64,000 bases of DNA from Bacteroidales bacterium. GTDB taxonomy: Bacteria; Bacteroidota; Bacteroidia; Bacteroidales; VadinHA17. Below the pieces are notes generated by a model, which was not told where the DNA came from, searched no databases, and saw nothing but the letters and a program-made list of their open reading frames with translations. A program made the translations under genes and the position numbers. Below are positions 46,590 to 56,700 of the stretch, in pieces (positions within the stretch are counted from its first letter, which is position 1; each line of letters opens with the position of its first letter). Where the stretch lies: assembly GCA_022865305.1 (NCBI GenBank), contig JALHSP010000101.1, positions 62,001 to 126,000 of the forward strand, in the 5' to 3' direction.

Positions 46590-49052
46590 TTGAAATTTAC
46601 CTCTTCTGATATTGCAAAAGTCGTAAATGGTAAACTTTACGGTAATCCTGATATGAAAGTAACAGATATTGTTACCGACAGCCGTCACATCAGCTTTACT
46701 GACGGACTTGCATTTTTTGCTATCCGCGGAAAACACCATGATGGACATAAGTTTATTGAAAGCCTCTACAAGAGAGGGATAAGAACCTTTATCCTTGAAG
46801 AATTACCGGCTGACGTTCCAAATTACAGTGATGCTGCTTTAATCATGACCTCTGGTACTATTGAAGCGCTGCAGCTACTCTCAGCATATAAAAGAAAAAA
46901 ATTTAAATCACCTGTAATTGCTATTACCGGGAGCACCGGAAAAACTATTGTAAAGGAATGGCTTGCTGATATTCTCGGATTGACAACATCTGTAGTAAGG
47001 AGCCCTAAAAGCTATAATTCACAAATTGGAGTACCACTTTCAGTATGGAAGCTTGATGAAAAGTATAAACTTGGGATATTTGAAGCAGGCATCTCCTTCC
47101 CGGGAGAGATGGAAAAGCTTCAGAGGATAATCGATCCGGATATAGGTGTAATTACAAATATTGGTGATGCCCACAGAGAGAATTTCAGGGACGATAAGAC
47201 AAAGGCAGAGGAAAAGCTCAAGTTATTTGTAAATGCTTCTTTAATAATATATTGCAGTGATCAAAAGCTTATTAAGGAGCTAATAGTAAAGGATCTTTCC
47301 TTCAGGACAAAGGAAATTATTGACTGGTCTTATGAAAACAAAGATGCCTCGATCTTTGTCAGAGCGAATTCTCTGCCGGGAGGTCGCACCGGTATTGAAA
47401 TGGTTTGCAAAGGCATAAAAAATGAATTTATTATTCCTTTCAGCGACCGGGCGTCAGTTGAGAATGCAATTACTGTTGCATCGGTTTGTCTTGCAATGAA
47501 TACAGATCCGGAAATTATCGGTAAGGGATTGTCCAACCTGGTTTCAGTTGCGATGAGGATGGAACTGAAAAACGGCATTAACAATTGTCAGCTTATTGAA
47601 GATTACTATAATTCTGATCCCGGTTCTCTGGGAATGGCTATAGAATACCTTAAGTCTCAGAATACCAGGAAATCAACTCTTATTCTGTCTGATTTTGTAC
47701 AAAGCGGAAGAGATGAAAAAGAGCTCTATGGTGAAGTTGCGACATTAATCAGAAAAGCCGGAATTGACAGGTTCATCGGAATCGGACATGCCCTGGCAAG
47801 GAACAGCTATTTATTTGAGAAGGGTGCAAACTTTTATTATTCAACAGAGGATTTTATACGGAATTTCAACACGGGTGAATTCAAAAATGAAATCATCCTT
47901 CTAAAAGGAGCAAGAATATTTGAGTTTGAAGAAATAGGCAAACTACTTGAACTGCAGATACATCAGACTGTTCTGGAGATCAATCTTGATGCAATTGCGC
48001 ATAATCTTAATGAATTCCGCAGGTACCTGAATCCGTCAACACAAATTATGGTGATGGTCAAGGCTTTTGCATACGGAGCCGGCCCTGCAGAGATAGCTGC
48101 ATTACTCGAGTATCACCGTGTCAGCTACCTTGGTGTTGCCTATGCTGATGAAGGCGTTGAACTGAGAAATGCCGGCGTTACACTTCCTGTGATGGTTATG
48201 AATCCTGATCCCTCTTCATCTGAACTGATGATAAAGTATAATCTTGAACCGGAGATTTATAGCTTTTTATCTCTTGAAAGATTTTCAGATGTTGCTTCAA
48301 AACATGGTCTTGTTCATTACCCCGTACATATAAAAATTGATACCGGCATGCACCGTCTTGGCTTCATGCCTGAAGATATAGAAGAACTGGCAACCCGGAT
48401 TAAAGCGATCGAATCCATCAAAATTGTTTCAGTTTTCTCGCATCTGGCTTCCAGCGAGGATCCTGTTTATGATAAATTCACTCACAGGCAGGTAGAGGTT
48501 TTTCTAAAGGCAGTTTCTCAGATCAGGGCAGCAACCGGATATCCGTTTCTGCGACATATCTGTAATTCATCCGGTATTGTACGTTTCCCCCAATACCAGT
48601 TCGACATGGTACGTCCCGGAATAGGGATCTACGGTGCAGGAGATTTTGGAGAACTGGATTTAAAAGTTGCCGGCCGTTTTAAAACAAGGATCTCCCAGAT
48701 AAAGAAAATACCGGCCGGAGAGCCTGTTGGATATGGCTGCGCAGATGTTTCAGATAAGGAACGGATTGTTGCCATACTTCCTGTTGGTTATGCAGATGGT
48801 CTTAACAGAAAGCTGGGAAACAGAATCGGGGAACTATTGATAAAAGGTATCAGAGTGCCAATAATTGGCAACGTGTGTATGGATATGTGTATGACAGACA
48901 TCACCGGTTTAAAGACTGAAGTCGGAGATGAGGCTGAAATATTTGGAGAAAATATCAGAATTGATGAGATCGCAACCAAATGTCAGACAATACCTTATGA
49001 AATACTTACCTCAATACCCGGGAGGGTTAAAAGAATCTTTTTCAGAGAATAA
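46590..49052 (+). CDS. Bifunctional MurF ligase / alanine racemase
   Basis: 820 residues joining two peptidoglycan enzymes. The MurF part (1 to about 450) joins D-Ala-D-Ala to the UDP-MurNAc tripeptide, with ATP site ITGSTGKT (112-119). The racemase part (about 458-820) starts VLEINLDAIAHNLNEF; its PLP lysine is K491 in MVMVKAFAYGAG, and GIGIYGAGDF and EPVGYGCAD follow. The fusion links making D-Ala to its use. The start is a TTG; no in-frame ATG precedes it. It is 14 bases after tdk. Confidence 0.92.
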   Translation: MKFTSSDIAKVVNGKLYGNPDMKVTDIVTDSRHISFTDGLAFFAIRGKHHDGHKFIESLYKRGIRTFILEELPADVPNYSDAALIMTSGTIEALQLLSAYKRKKFKSPVIAITGSTGKTIVKEWLADILGLTTSVVRSPKSYNSQIGVPLSVWKLDEKYKLGIFEAGISFPGEMEKLQRIIDPDIGVITNIGDAHRENFRDDKTKAEEKLKLFVNASLIIYCSDQKLIKELIVKDLSFRTKEIIDWSYENKDASIFVRANSLPGGRTGIEMVCKGIKNEFIIPFSDRASVENAITVASVCLAMNTDPEIIGKGLSNLVSVAMRMELKNGINNCQLIEDYYNSDPGSLGMAIEYLKSQNTRKSTLILSDFVQSGRDEKELYGEVATLIRKAGIDRFIGIGHALARNSYLFEKGANFYYSTEDFIRNFNTGEFKNEIILLKGARIFEFEEIGKLLELQIHQTVLEINLDAIAHNLNEFRRYLNPSTQIMVMVKAFAYGAGPAEIAALLEYHRVSYLGVAYADEGVELRNAGVTLPVMVMNPDPSSSELMIKYNLEPEIYSFLSLERFSDVASKHGLVHYPVHIKIDTGMHRLGFMPEDIEELATRIKAIESIKIVSVFSHLASSEDPVYDKFTHRQVEVFLKAVSQIRAATGYPFLRHICNSSGIVRFPQYQFDMVRPGIGIYGAGDFGELDLKVAGRFKTRISQIKKIPAGEPVGYGCADVSDKERIVAILPVGYADGLNRKLGNRIGELLIKGIRVPIIGNVCMDMCMTDITGLKTEVGDEAEIFGENIRIDEIATKCQTIPYEILTSIPGRVKRIFFRE

Positions 49053-49073
49053 TAATTACCAGCTGACTGACAG

Positions 49074-49778
49074 TTAATAACCTAATTCACTTATGCGCTC
49101 AAGATAGCTGCTATCAAGGATCATAATTTTCCTGCCTTCCATGCCAATAATGCCTTCCGAAGCCATGCCTGAAAGGGTACGAATAGCGTTTGAAGTGGTC
49201 ATATTGGAAAGGTTGGCAATATCCTCCCTGGGAAGGCTAACACGAATAGTTCTTCCATCAGCTTCCAGTCCGTAAGTATCCCGAAGTACCAGAAGTGATT
49301 CAGCAATGCGTCCTCTTATATGTTTCTGGGTAAGTGATACGATCCTGTTGTTTGAAAAAACGAGCTCGTCATTAATAACTTTCATGAATTTAAAAGCCAG
49401 GTCGGCATTTTTCTTAAGAATTTTTACGATGGTGTTCTTATCAAAAATACAAACTGCAGAATCTTCAACAGCAACTGCAGAAACAGATTGTGTACCTTCA
49501 GAAAATAAGGTCCGGTAACCTATAAACCCCTGTGGTCTTATCATTTTCAGAATCTGTTCCCTGCCTCCGACACCCTCTTTGAAAACTTTTACTTTACCGG
49601 TAGCAAGACAAATAAGTCCGCGATGTTTTTCACCTTCTCTTATAATTAAAACGTCTTTCTTAAAAACAGAATAAGAATTGTGCTGGGCAATCGTCTCTTT
49701 TTCTTTTTGATTTAATCCTTTGAAAATTGATGAAGCTCCTTCAAGACACAGCTCGATAAAAGGACTAGTATATTGCAT
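49074..49778 (-). CDS. Crp/Fnr family transcriptional regulator
   Basis: 234 residues: a cyclic-nucleotide-binding-type beta-roll (about 20-130; LICLATGKVKVFKEG) joined by a long helix to a winged HTH (about 165-225; LPREDIANLSNMTTSNAIRT). The Fnr-type N-terminal cysteine cluster is absent, so oxygen sensing by an Fe-S cluster is not supported. The cAMP-contact residues of Crp are not clear either. It is convergent with murF-alr. A minus-strand -7 box TAACTTTG is at 49802-49809. Confidence 0.9.
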   Translation of the reverse strand: MQYTSPFIELCLEGASSIFKGLNQKEKETIAQHNSYSVFKKDVLIIREGEKHRGLICLATGKVKVFKEGVGGREQILKMIRPQGFIGYRTLFSEGTQSVSAVAVEDSAVCIFDKNTIVKILKKNADLAFKFMKVINDELVFSNNRIVSLTQKHIRGRIAESLLVLRDTYGLEADGRTIRVSLPREDIANLSNMTTSNAIRTLSGMASEGIIGMEGRKIMILDSSYLERISELGY

Positions 49779-49801
49779 AAGTCAACCGTTTAGAAACTTG
49801 T

Positions 49802-49809
49802 CAAAGTTA
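49802..49809 (-). promoter_or_regulatory. -7 box of the Crp/Fnr gene
   Basis: Minus-strand TAACTTTG, 23 bases before the ATG at 49778; it matches TAnnTTTG. Confidence 0.5.
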
Positions 49810-49876
49810 ATAAAAGAAAATTTAAAAAATTAAATTAACATTTTTTAACACATTCAAATACAGGCACTTGTAAGAA

Positions 49877-51529
49877 TCAATAGCGTGCCACTAATGGCAT
49901 TCTTCTGCCATCACCAAAAGATTTTGAGGAAATTCTAAGGACGGGGGGAGCCTGGTATCTTTTATATTCGTTATAATTAATTAACCTGATCACTTTCGCA
50001 ACAGTTGGACCGTCAATTCCTTCACCGGTTATACTTTCTGCGGGTTTTTGCAGTTCGATATACTGATACAGGATGGCATCCAGAATTTTGTATTCCGGGA
50101 GAGAATCCGTATCAAGCTGTCCTGGTCTTAATTCGGCTGAAGGCAATTTTGTAATAGTGTTTTGAGGGATTATTTCCCTGTCTCTGTTTATATAATTTGC
50201 CAGTCTGTAAACATCAGATTTGTAGACATCTCCTATTACGGATAATCCGCCTGCCATATCTCCATAAAGTGTTCCATAGCCAACAGATGCTTCACTCTTG
50301 TTTGAGGTATTAAGAAGAATACAACCGTACTTGTTAGAGATTGCCATCAGCAGAACAGCTCTTATGCGAGCCTGGATATTTTCCTCTGTAACTTCCTTTT
50401 CTGTGCCTTTGAACAGAGGTTCAAGTTCTTTCTCAAATGTGATGAAAGTCTTTTCAATATTTATAATATCATAATGTACCTTAAGCGTTTTTGCAAGCGC
50501 AACTGCATCTTTTACAGAGCTTTCTGATGAATACCGTGAAGGCATCAGCAGGGCTCTGGTATTTTTATAGCCCAAAGCTTCCACTGCAAGACAGAGAACA
50601 AGAGCAGAGTCAATACCACCTGAAAGTCCGATAATACAATTTTTAAAGTTAGTCTTTGCAAAATAGTCAAGGATGCCGGTTACAAGAGCTTTATGAATGA
50701 GTTCAATTGGTTTAGGCTTTGTTTTTGTAACAAGCAATTTGCCGGAAAAAATTTCCTCTGAAGAATAGGTTTCAATGGCTTCCTCGAAGAAAGGTAACCT
50801 ATGGATAATCTCTCCTTTGCTGTTAACTATAATTGAGGCCCCGTCGAAGATAAGCTCAGTGTTTGCTCCTGTCTGATTAACGTTGATTAATGGTATTTTA
50901 TATTTTTGTGATTTTCCCCTGAAAATATTTTCCCTGGCTTCAGTTTTTGTATAAGAAAAGGGTGATGCAGAGATATTTATTATAATATCGGGATCTTGTT
51001 TTTTAAGCTCCCTCATTGGTGAGACAGTATATAATTTTTTCTTTTCGAATTCGTTATCGAAAGGTTGCTCATCCCAAAGATCTTCACAAATAGTAAGAGC
51101 TATTTTTAATCCTTTGAATGGAATAACTGAAAATTTATTTCCGGGTTCAAAATACCTGTATTCGTCAAAAATATCATAAGTCGGAAGAAGAGCTTTATTG
51201 ACACAAAAGACAATTTTCCCTTCTGACAGCAACAGGGCTGAATTGAATAGTTTTTTTCCTTCGCTATTTTTATTTATAGTAGGCGATCCGACGATGGCTG
51301 CAATGCCTGTGCATTCTTTCGCAATTTCGACAACGGTCTGGTTACATTTTTCGATGAAATCATAGCGATCCAGAAGGTCTAGTGGCGGGTATCCGGAAAT
51401 GCACAGTTCTGAAAAAATTATCAAATCAGATCCATTACTCTTTGCTTTTTCTATTGCATTACAGATGAGTTTTTTATTTCGGGTGAAGTTCCCAATATGA
51501 TAATTCAGCTGCGCAACAGTGATTTTCAT
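49877..51529 (-). CDS. nadE: Glutamine-dependent NAD+ synthetase
   Basis: Last step of NAD synthesis, amidation of nicotinic acid adenine dinucleotide. 550 residues: an N-terminal nitrilase-type glutaminase (catalytic E41, K112 and C148, the last in LTICEDLWDE) and a C-terminal synthetase with SGGIDS (303-308). The gene lies 11 bases after the PorT-like gene on the same strand. The pairing of nadE with gld/por genes recurs in Bacteroidota (from memory). Confidence 0.96.
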   Translation of the reverse strand: MKITVAQLNYHIGNFTRNKKLICNAIEKAKSNGSDLIIFSELCISGYPPLDLLDRYDFIEKCNQTVVEIAKECTGIAAIVGSPTINKNSEGKKLFNSALLLSEGKIVFCVNKALLPTYDIFDEYRYFEPGNKFSVIPFKGLKIALTICEDLWDEQPFDNEFEKKKLYTVSPMRELKKQDPDIIINISASPFSYTKTEARENIFRGKSQKYKIPLINVNQTGANTELIFDGASIIVNSKGEIIHRLPFFEEAIETYSSEEIFSGKLLVTKTKPKPIELIHKALVTGILDYFAKTNFKNCIIGLSGGIDSALVLCLAVEALGYKNTRALLMPSRYSSESSVKDAVALAKTLKVHYDIINIEKTFITFEKELEPLFKGTEKEVTEENIQARIRAVLLMAISNKYGCILLNTSNKSEASVGYGTLYGDMAGGLSVIGDVYKSDVYRLANYINRDREIIPQNTITKLPSAELRPGQLDTDSLPEYKILDAILYQYIELQKPAESITGEGIDGPTVAKVIRLINYNEYKRYQAPPVLRISSKSFGDGRRMPLVARY

Positions 51530-51540
51530 CTGTGGTTCAG

Positions 51541-52248
51541 TTAAAAATTTACTCCGATCCTGAATGAAAAAAGTTTATGCGATACTTTGTCTGATGGCTG
51601 ATTTCCGTTGTCTTTGGTTATGTCAAGGAAATTGTTGTCAAATGTAAAACCAAGAACCATTTCAGTATTTCCTCCGACCGCATATTCAATTCCGCCAGTA
51701 ATATGGTAAGAAAGGTTGAACAACCTTAATTCTGAAGTTGCGTTTTCACCTTTGATATCAAGTGAGGGAATATCAACTTTTCTTCCAATAACAACTTTAG
51801 GATCGATACCAATATCAGTAAAGACGGTGAGATATCCGATCTGATTCGTCTGAAGCTTCAATCCTATTGGAACAGCCAGGTATTGAATTTTATATACAAC
51901 AACTTCATTTGGTAACACGGTTGCTATCTTGTACTCATGTTTTGACAGTCCAAGTATAGTTGTATCTGTGCAAACCAGTTTTCCGCCTGCATTCACAATA
52001 TTTATACCTGTTGAAAAGGAATAGTTGGGACCGAAGTACCTGTTAAACGCAAGGCCAAAATTAATTCCTGCCCTGGCGCCCTCGTTAGTGACTGCATCGA
52101 TATCAGATGAAAACCAGCTGATGACAGGATCGACATGTATTCCCAAACCAATCCTCTGCTGAGCGCTGGTTTTGACAGGGGACAGTAATATAACAAATAC
52201 GAGAAAAACTGAAATCTTATTTATTTTCAATCCAAAGAGTTCTCCCAT
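51541..52248 (-). CDS. PorT-like outer-membrane beta-barrel protein
   Basis: 235 residues from the ATG at 52248; the earlier TTG is not needed. A signal peptide (about 1-30, ending SAQ) is followed by a strand-rich barrel of the PorT/OMP_b-brl type (FNRYFGPNYSFSTGINIVNAGG; YLAVPIGLKLQTN; LSYHITGGIEYAVGG), closing in FSFRIGVNF. PorT is a T9SS-associated outer-membrane protein in Porphyromonas; whether this is the ortholog or a paralog is not certain. It is upstream of nadE in the same operon and divergent from gldB. Confidence 0.75.
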   Translation of the reverse strand: MGELFGLKINKISVFLVFVILLSPVKTSAQQRIGLGIHVDPVISWFSSDIDAVTNEGARAGINFGLAFNRYFGPNYSFSTGINIVNAGGKLVCTDTTILGLSKHEYKIATVLPNEVVVYKIQYLAVPIGLKLQTNQIGYLTVFTDIGIDPKVVIGRKVDIPSLDIKGENATSELRLFNLSYHITGGIEYAVGGNTEMVLGFTFDNNFLDITKDNGNQPSDKVSHKLFSFRIGVNF

Positions 52249-52401
52249 AATCAATAAAAGTTAGTCATTTTGTCTTTTCACCTGACCTTTAGAATGTCAG
52301 GCAGTAAAAATAACAAATAAAAAGAGATGTTATTGTGTTGATTTTAATTGTTGCATATTAATGAAAAGTCCTAATTTTAGGATATTTAAACAAGCAGTAT
52401 T

Positions 52402-53424
52402 ATGAGAATTGGTTTTGTAAGGCTCTCTATTTTGATTTTATTTATACCTGTGATAGTTTCCTGCAAAAGGAATCACTATAAAATCAACACATCATCCATC
52501 CATGTGGATATCCAAATAAAGAGACTGGAAATAGATCTTTTCAGCATGAATCCTGATGAAGTAATTGCATCGGTGCCTTCCCTGAAAGAAAAGTATGGTA
52601 CCTTCCTTCAGTTATTCAGCCTTGTTATAAATACAGGTGATACTGATGATCCTGTATTCGGTGATTATCTGGCAAGTTTCTGCACGGACAAGCAGAATAA
52701 CGAAGTTTATTCCCTTACGATGCAGCTTTATCCTGAAGTTAAGTCAGTGGAGAATGAGTTGGAAGAGGCTTTCCGGCATTATCTCTGGTATTTCCCCGGG
52801 AGAAAAATCCCGGCAGTATATACCTGCATAACTGGATTTAATAACAGTATAATTACAGGAGATTCTGTACTTGCCATTGGTCTTGACAGGTATCTCGGGA
52901 CGGATTGTGAATATTATCCCCGCCTTGAAATTTACAAATACATTGCAGCACGAATGAACTCATGGAACATTGTACCCGACTGTATCTATGGCTGGGGAGC
53001 TTCAGAGTGGATCTGTGACTCAATGGATTACCCGGCTGAAAATGTTATGTCAAAAATTGTTCATGAAGGGAAGCTGAAATATTTTGAGAAGTGCATGCTA
53101 CCGGAAATTAACGACACGATCCTTTTCGGATTTACCTCAGACCAGATGAAGTTCTGCAGGAATAATGAAAGCCAGATGTGGCTATATCTTCTTGAAAATG
53201 ATCTCATATTCAGCTCGGATCAGTTTATTATCCGCAAGCTGACCGGTGAAGCTCCGTTTACCAGTTATTTCACCAGCGAATCTCCGGGAAGAGCTGCTGT
53301 ATGGCTGGGTTTCAGGATAGTTGAATCATATATGATGAAAAATCCTGCTGTGAAACTGGAAGAAATGATGAATAATACTGATATTCAGGCACTTTTGGAG
53401 CAAGCAAGGTACAATCCGCAATAA
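52402..53424 (+). CDS. gldB: Gliding motility lipoprotein GldB
   Basis: 340 residues. A lipoprotein signal with lipobox IVSC (C21) is followed by the GldB domain (VDIQIKRLEIDLFSMNPDEV; YPEVKSVENELEEAFRHYLW; FPGRKIPAVYTCITGFNNSI; GLDRYLG). GldB is needed for gliding in Flavobacterium and occurs also in non-gliding relatives with T9SS. It is divergent from the PorT-like/nadE operon. A strong hairpin ends the transcript. Confidence 0.9.
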   Translation: MRIGFVRLSILILFIPVIVSCKRNHYKINTSSIHVDIQIKRLEIDLFSMNPDEVIASVPSLKEKYGTFLQLFSLVINTGDTDDPVFGDYLASFCTDKQNNEVYSLTMQLYPEVKSVENELEEAFRHYLWYFPGRKIPAVYTCITGFNNSIITGDSVLAIGLDRYLGTDCEYYPRLEIYKYIAARMNSWNIVPDCIYGWGASEWICDSMDYPAENVMSKIVHEGKLKYFEKCMLPEINDTILFGFTSDQMKFCRNNESQMWLYLLENDLIFSSDQFIIRKLTGEAPFTSYFTSESPGRAAVWLGFRIVESYMMKNPAVKLEEMMNNTDIQALLEQARYNPQ

Positions 53425-53430
53425 AAAGTA

Positions 53431-53458
53431 ATAGAGCCGCTGGATACAGCGGCTCTAT
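53431..53458. terminator. Bidirectional hairpin between gldB and ferredoxin
   Basis: A perfect 12-bp stem, ATAGAGCCGCTG and its complement, with a GATA loop. On the minus strand it is followed by TTACTTTTTATT, giving a good terminator for the ferredoxin gene; on the plus strand it lies seven bases after the gldB stop. Confidence 0.8.
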
Positions 53459-53483
53459 ATAAATATTCCAGTTGATTGCTGAA

Positions 53484-53651
53484 CTATGCAGGATGAATAG
53501 CCTCGACCGGGCATACGTCTGCACATGCACCACAATCAGTACATACATCCGGATCAATTTTATAGATGTCGCCCTCAGAAATTGCTTCAACCGGACATTC
53601 ATCTATGCATGTTCCGCAAGCAGTACAGTCTTCACTAATTTTGTAAGCCAT
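53484..53651 (-). CDS. 2[4Fe-4S] ferredoxin
   Basis: A 55-residue clostridial-type ferredoxin: CTACGTCIDECP and CTDCGACADVCP each give the CxxCxxCxxxCP pattern for one [4Fe-4S] cluster. It carries low-potential electrons, for example for pyruvate:ferredoxin oxidoreductase. The start ATG at 53651 gives the typical MAYKISEDC. A minus-strand -7 box (TAAATTTG) is at 53700-53707, and the hairpin at 53431-53458 follows, so it is monocistronic. It supports an anaerobic or facultative lifestyle. Confidence 0.96.
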   Translation of the reverse strand: MAYKISEDCTACGTCIDECPVEAISEGDIYKIDPDVCTDCGACADVCPVEAIHPA

Positions 53652-53699
53652 TTCTATGATTTTTAGTTTAATGAATTACTTTAATTGCCCAAAAATGCC

Positions 53700-53707
53700 C
53701 AAATTTA
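53700..53707 (-). promoter_or_regulatory. -7 box of the ferredoxin gene
   Basis: Minus-strand TAAATTTG, 48 bases before the ATG; it matches TAnnTTTG. Confidence 0.5.
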
Positions 53708-53784
53708 TTAATTTTAAAAATACCAGATGTAATATACAAATACTGTGCCTTCTTTTTAACAGTAATTCCCGGAATTAAGGGATA

Positions 53785-56700
53785 TTAAAAATCAAGGCTG
53801 AAAGATAAATAGAATATTCTGGGTAAAATATAGCTGTTTTCAATACCCCATGCCCAGTCAGCCCTTACAAAATAACCAAATAACTGTGCTCGTGCTCCTG
53901 CTCCGAATCCTGCAACTATTGGCTGCCTGTTCGAATCAAGTATTACTTTTACAGGGCCATTTATAATAATTTCATTGTCATAGGCATTATTGCCAGACCA
54001 GGGATTTTTTCCGCTCCATGCAGTACCTATATCTCCGAATCCAACCACCTGGAGGCTGTTCAGGAAGTTTGAGCGAAGAGGGTGACCGGCCAAATACCTC
54101 ACAATCGGCCATCTTATTTCACTGTTTATGAGAACAAAGCTATTACCATTCCTTACATTCTGGGTGAATCCTCTCAGATTGGTTGCAAGTGCCTGAAAAC
54201 CATAATTCATATCCGGGTTGACAGGAATAGTGTTGTCAAACATTGGATATTTACTAAAGAGATATCCCATCCAGTTGTCAACACCCCCCAGATAATAGAC
54301 CAGTTTTGTAGGTCCATATGACGTACTCGCAGCAAACCGGTTAGCCCAGATAAGCTCTCTGTGAATCCTTGTATATTTTCTGAAATCAGCACCAATAACG
54401 ATCATATCAGACTTTTTGTAAGTCAGCTCTTTATAATACTCTCCGAATATTTTAAACCTTGTGCCAAAATAGATATTTGTACTTCTCTTACGTGTATTGT
54501 CATATATAATTTCACCCTTCAGGTTAGCCCAGTGGTTCGAAAGGTTTTTGCTAATTAAAGTAGCCCTTTCGGTAGCCAGATAAACATGCCGGTCGTACCT
54601 GTATGCGACTGTTCCTTTAAGTACAAAGACCGGAGTAATTGGTCTGGAATAGGTAAAATATATATTGTATGTGTGGGTTTTGAAGAGAGTGTCTCCTGCA
54701 CTGCTGAAGTATGCTTGTCTGTGCAAAATAAATTGCTTATCGAATTTACCCTTAAGGTTTTCAATACTGACAAGATATTCATTACTGTCAAAATTAAATG
54801 AAAATCTGAATCCTCCTGTAATCCTATAATTCTCAAAGAGATCGATAGTCCCAAACTTGGTAAGAACATTCATTCCAGGATTAAAGTAAGGTGCACCCCC
54901 GCTGTAAACCTGGTATGTATTATTAAGAAACGTGAAATCTATCTGATTTGCAATGTAGTTATTATAAAAAGAAGTTTGATAAATTCTGATCAGGGGCAGT
55001 TCCAGGTAACCGGTATCAAGGTCAATATCCATATAATCCTTTCGCCACAGCTGTTCAAAGTAGTTTTGCTTTTCTTTTTCAAAAATATAATGATTTATGT
55101 CAATAGGTTCGTCCTTAATATAATACTCATAAAGAGGTTTTGTCAGGGTATCCTGTCTTCTTTTGTCTTCGACTATCAGCCATTGTCTCAATTGCTCTAT
55201 GCTATCGGCTTTATGAAGAATCTGATCTTTCTCCCTGCGGAATGAAGTTGTGACGATCTCATCTTTGGCGATTGGCCTGGAATTACTCAGGAGCCCTTTC
55301 CTCAGGAGATACTTCCTTTTGTTGAAGAGAACCTCTCCATAAGTATCAGATCCGTTAACCACCGACTGATCAAGAATATTCCGGTCATAATTTGTGACAG
55401 GTACCGAATTAATAAAATATCTGTAATGAGTGGTTGTGTCTATATAGCTAATTGTGCTGTCGAAATTAGCAGTATATCTGTTTAATACACCGTTTGCATT
55501 ACCGATATAAGCAATTTTGTTCCTGTCTATCCCGGATGGAGAGAACCTGTCTATATGCTGCCCTTCAGTGAACCTTGTAAGTATATTGTTCTTTTTCAGG
55601 ATGTTGTATGTAAAAAGGTCAAATGTAAGTCCGACTTTTTCTAATGGATTCCCCGTATTTGACAGTGTATCAGAAAGTCTGTTTGATGAAAAGATAATCT
55701 CATCTGGAGAGTCTCTCAGAAATGAAGGATGAAGATCATCGGAAACATCCCGGGTGATCTGTTCATTGGTGCCTGATGCAATAGTATGGATATAAAGATC
55801 CGTATTACCATCTTTAACAGCAGAAAAGACAAGACGAGATCCTTCAGGTGAGTAAGAAAAATCGAGAATTTTGTCAAAATAAAGAAGATTTCTTTCTTCA
55901 GTCGATTTCTCATTTACCCTGTAGAAATACATCACAAGTCTGGCCTTCTCGTCATTAATAAAAGTTAAGATTTTTCCACTCGGATGCCAGGCTATTGCAG
56001 GATAAGTATTATCAGTTACTTGTTCAAATTTGGGTTCAATACTGAAAATAGTCTTCAGTTTGCCTGTTGTCTGATTATAAAGCCTGATCTTCTTCCTTCC
56101 CCAGTCATTTGTCACATATGCAATATATTGGCCATCAGGACTGACTCTGACCTGCTGGAATATCTGTTCTTTCTTTGATTTACGGATAGTGTTTTCGTCA
56201 ATGCCGGGTTGATTTTTGTCACTCGAAAATTCATCCAGATAAAATGCTTTCCATTCCTTAAGAATATCTTTAAGTTCCTGCCCCATTACATAAAGGAATC
56301 CGTCATTGACATTTTTGTAAATCTTGGTTAGATAAATAATATTAGGGATTAATGCATCTCCGTATTTTTTCCCGAGGAACCTCCAGAAAGACTGACCTGC
56401 ATATTTGGCATCATCGTATTCAAGATGGTTTATGTTTTTGTATTTCCCTGATCTGAATCCGTCTTTGACCCTGTTTTCTGCATCGTAATCCCAGCCGTAT
56501 CCGACATAATTTATCAGTCCTTTGAGATACCAGTCAGGCATATATATAAGTGAAGAACTCGATATCCGGTCCCTGATATCGGCATTATACAGCATTTCAT
56601 TGATTATCACTTCAGTAATTGATGCAGCTATTTGTTTCTGATAAGCCACATGGTCTCCTTCATAATACAGCATCACCTTGTTCTTTATTATTCTGCTGAA

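Noticed and set aside
49074-49778. Oxygen-sensing Fnr
   Set aside because: The N-terminal cysteine cluster required for an Fe-S sensor is absent; only the general Crp/Fnr fold is supported.
53652-53783. tRNA or small RNA gene in the gap after the ferredoxin
   Set aside because: AT-rich sequence without a cloverleaf or stable hairpin; only a -7 box is supported.
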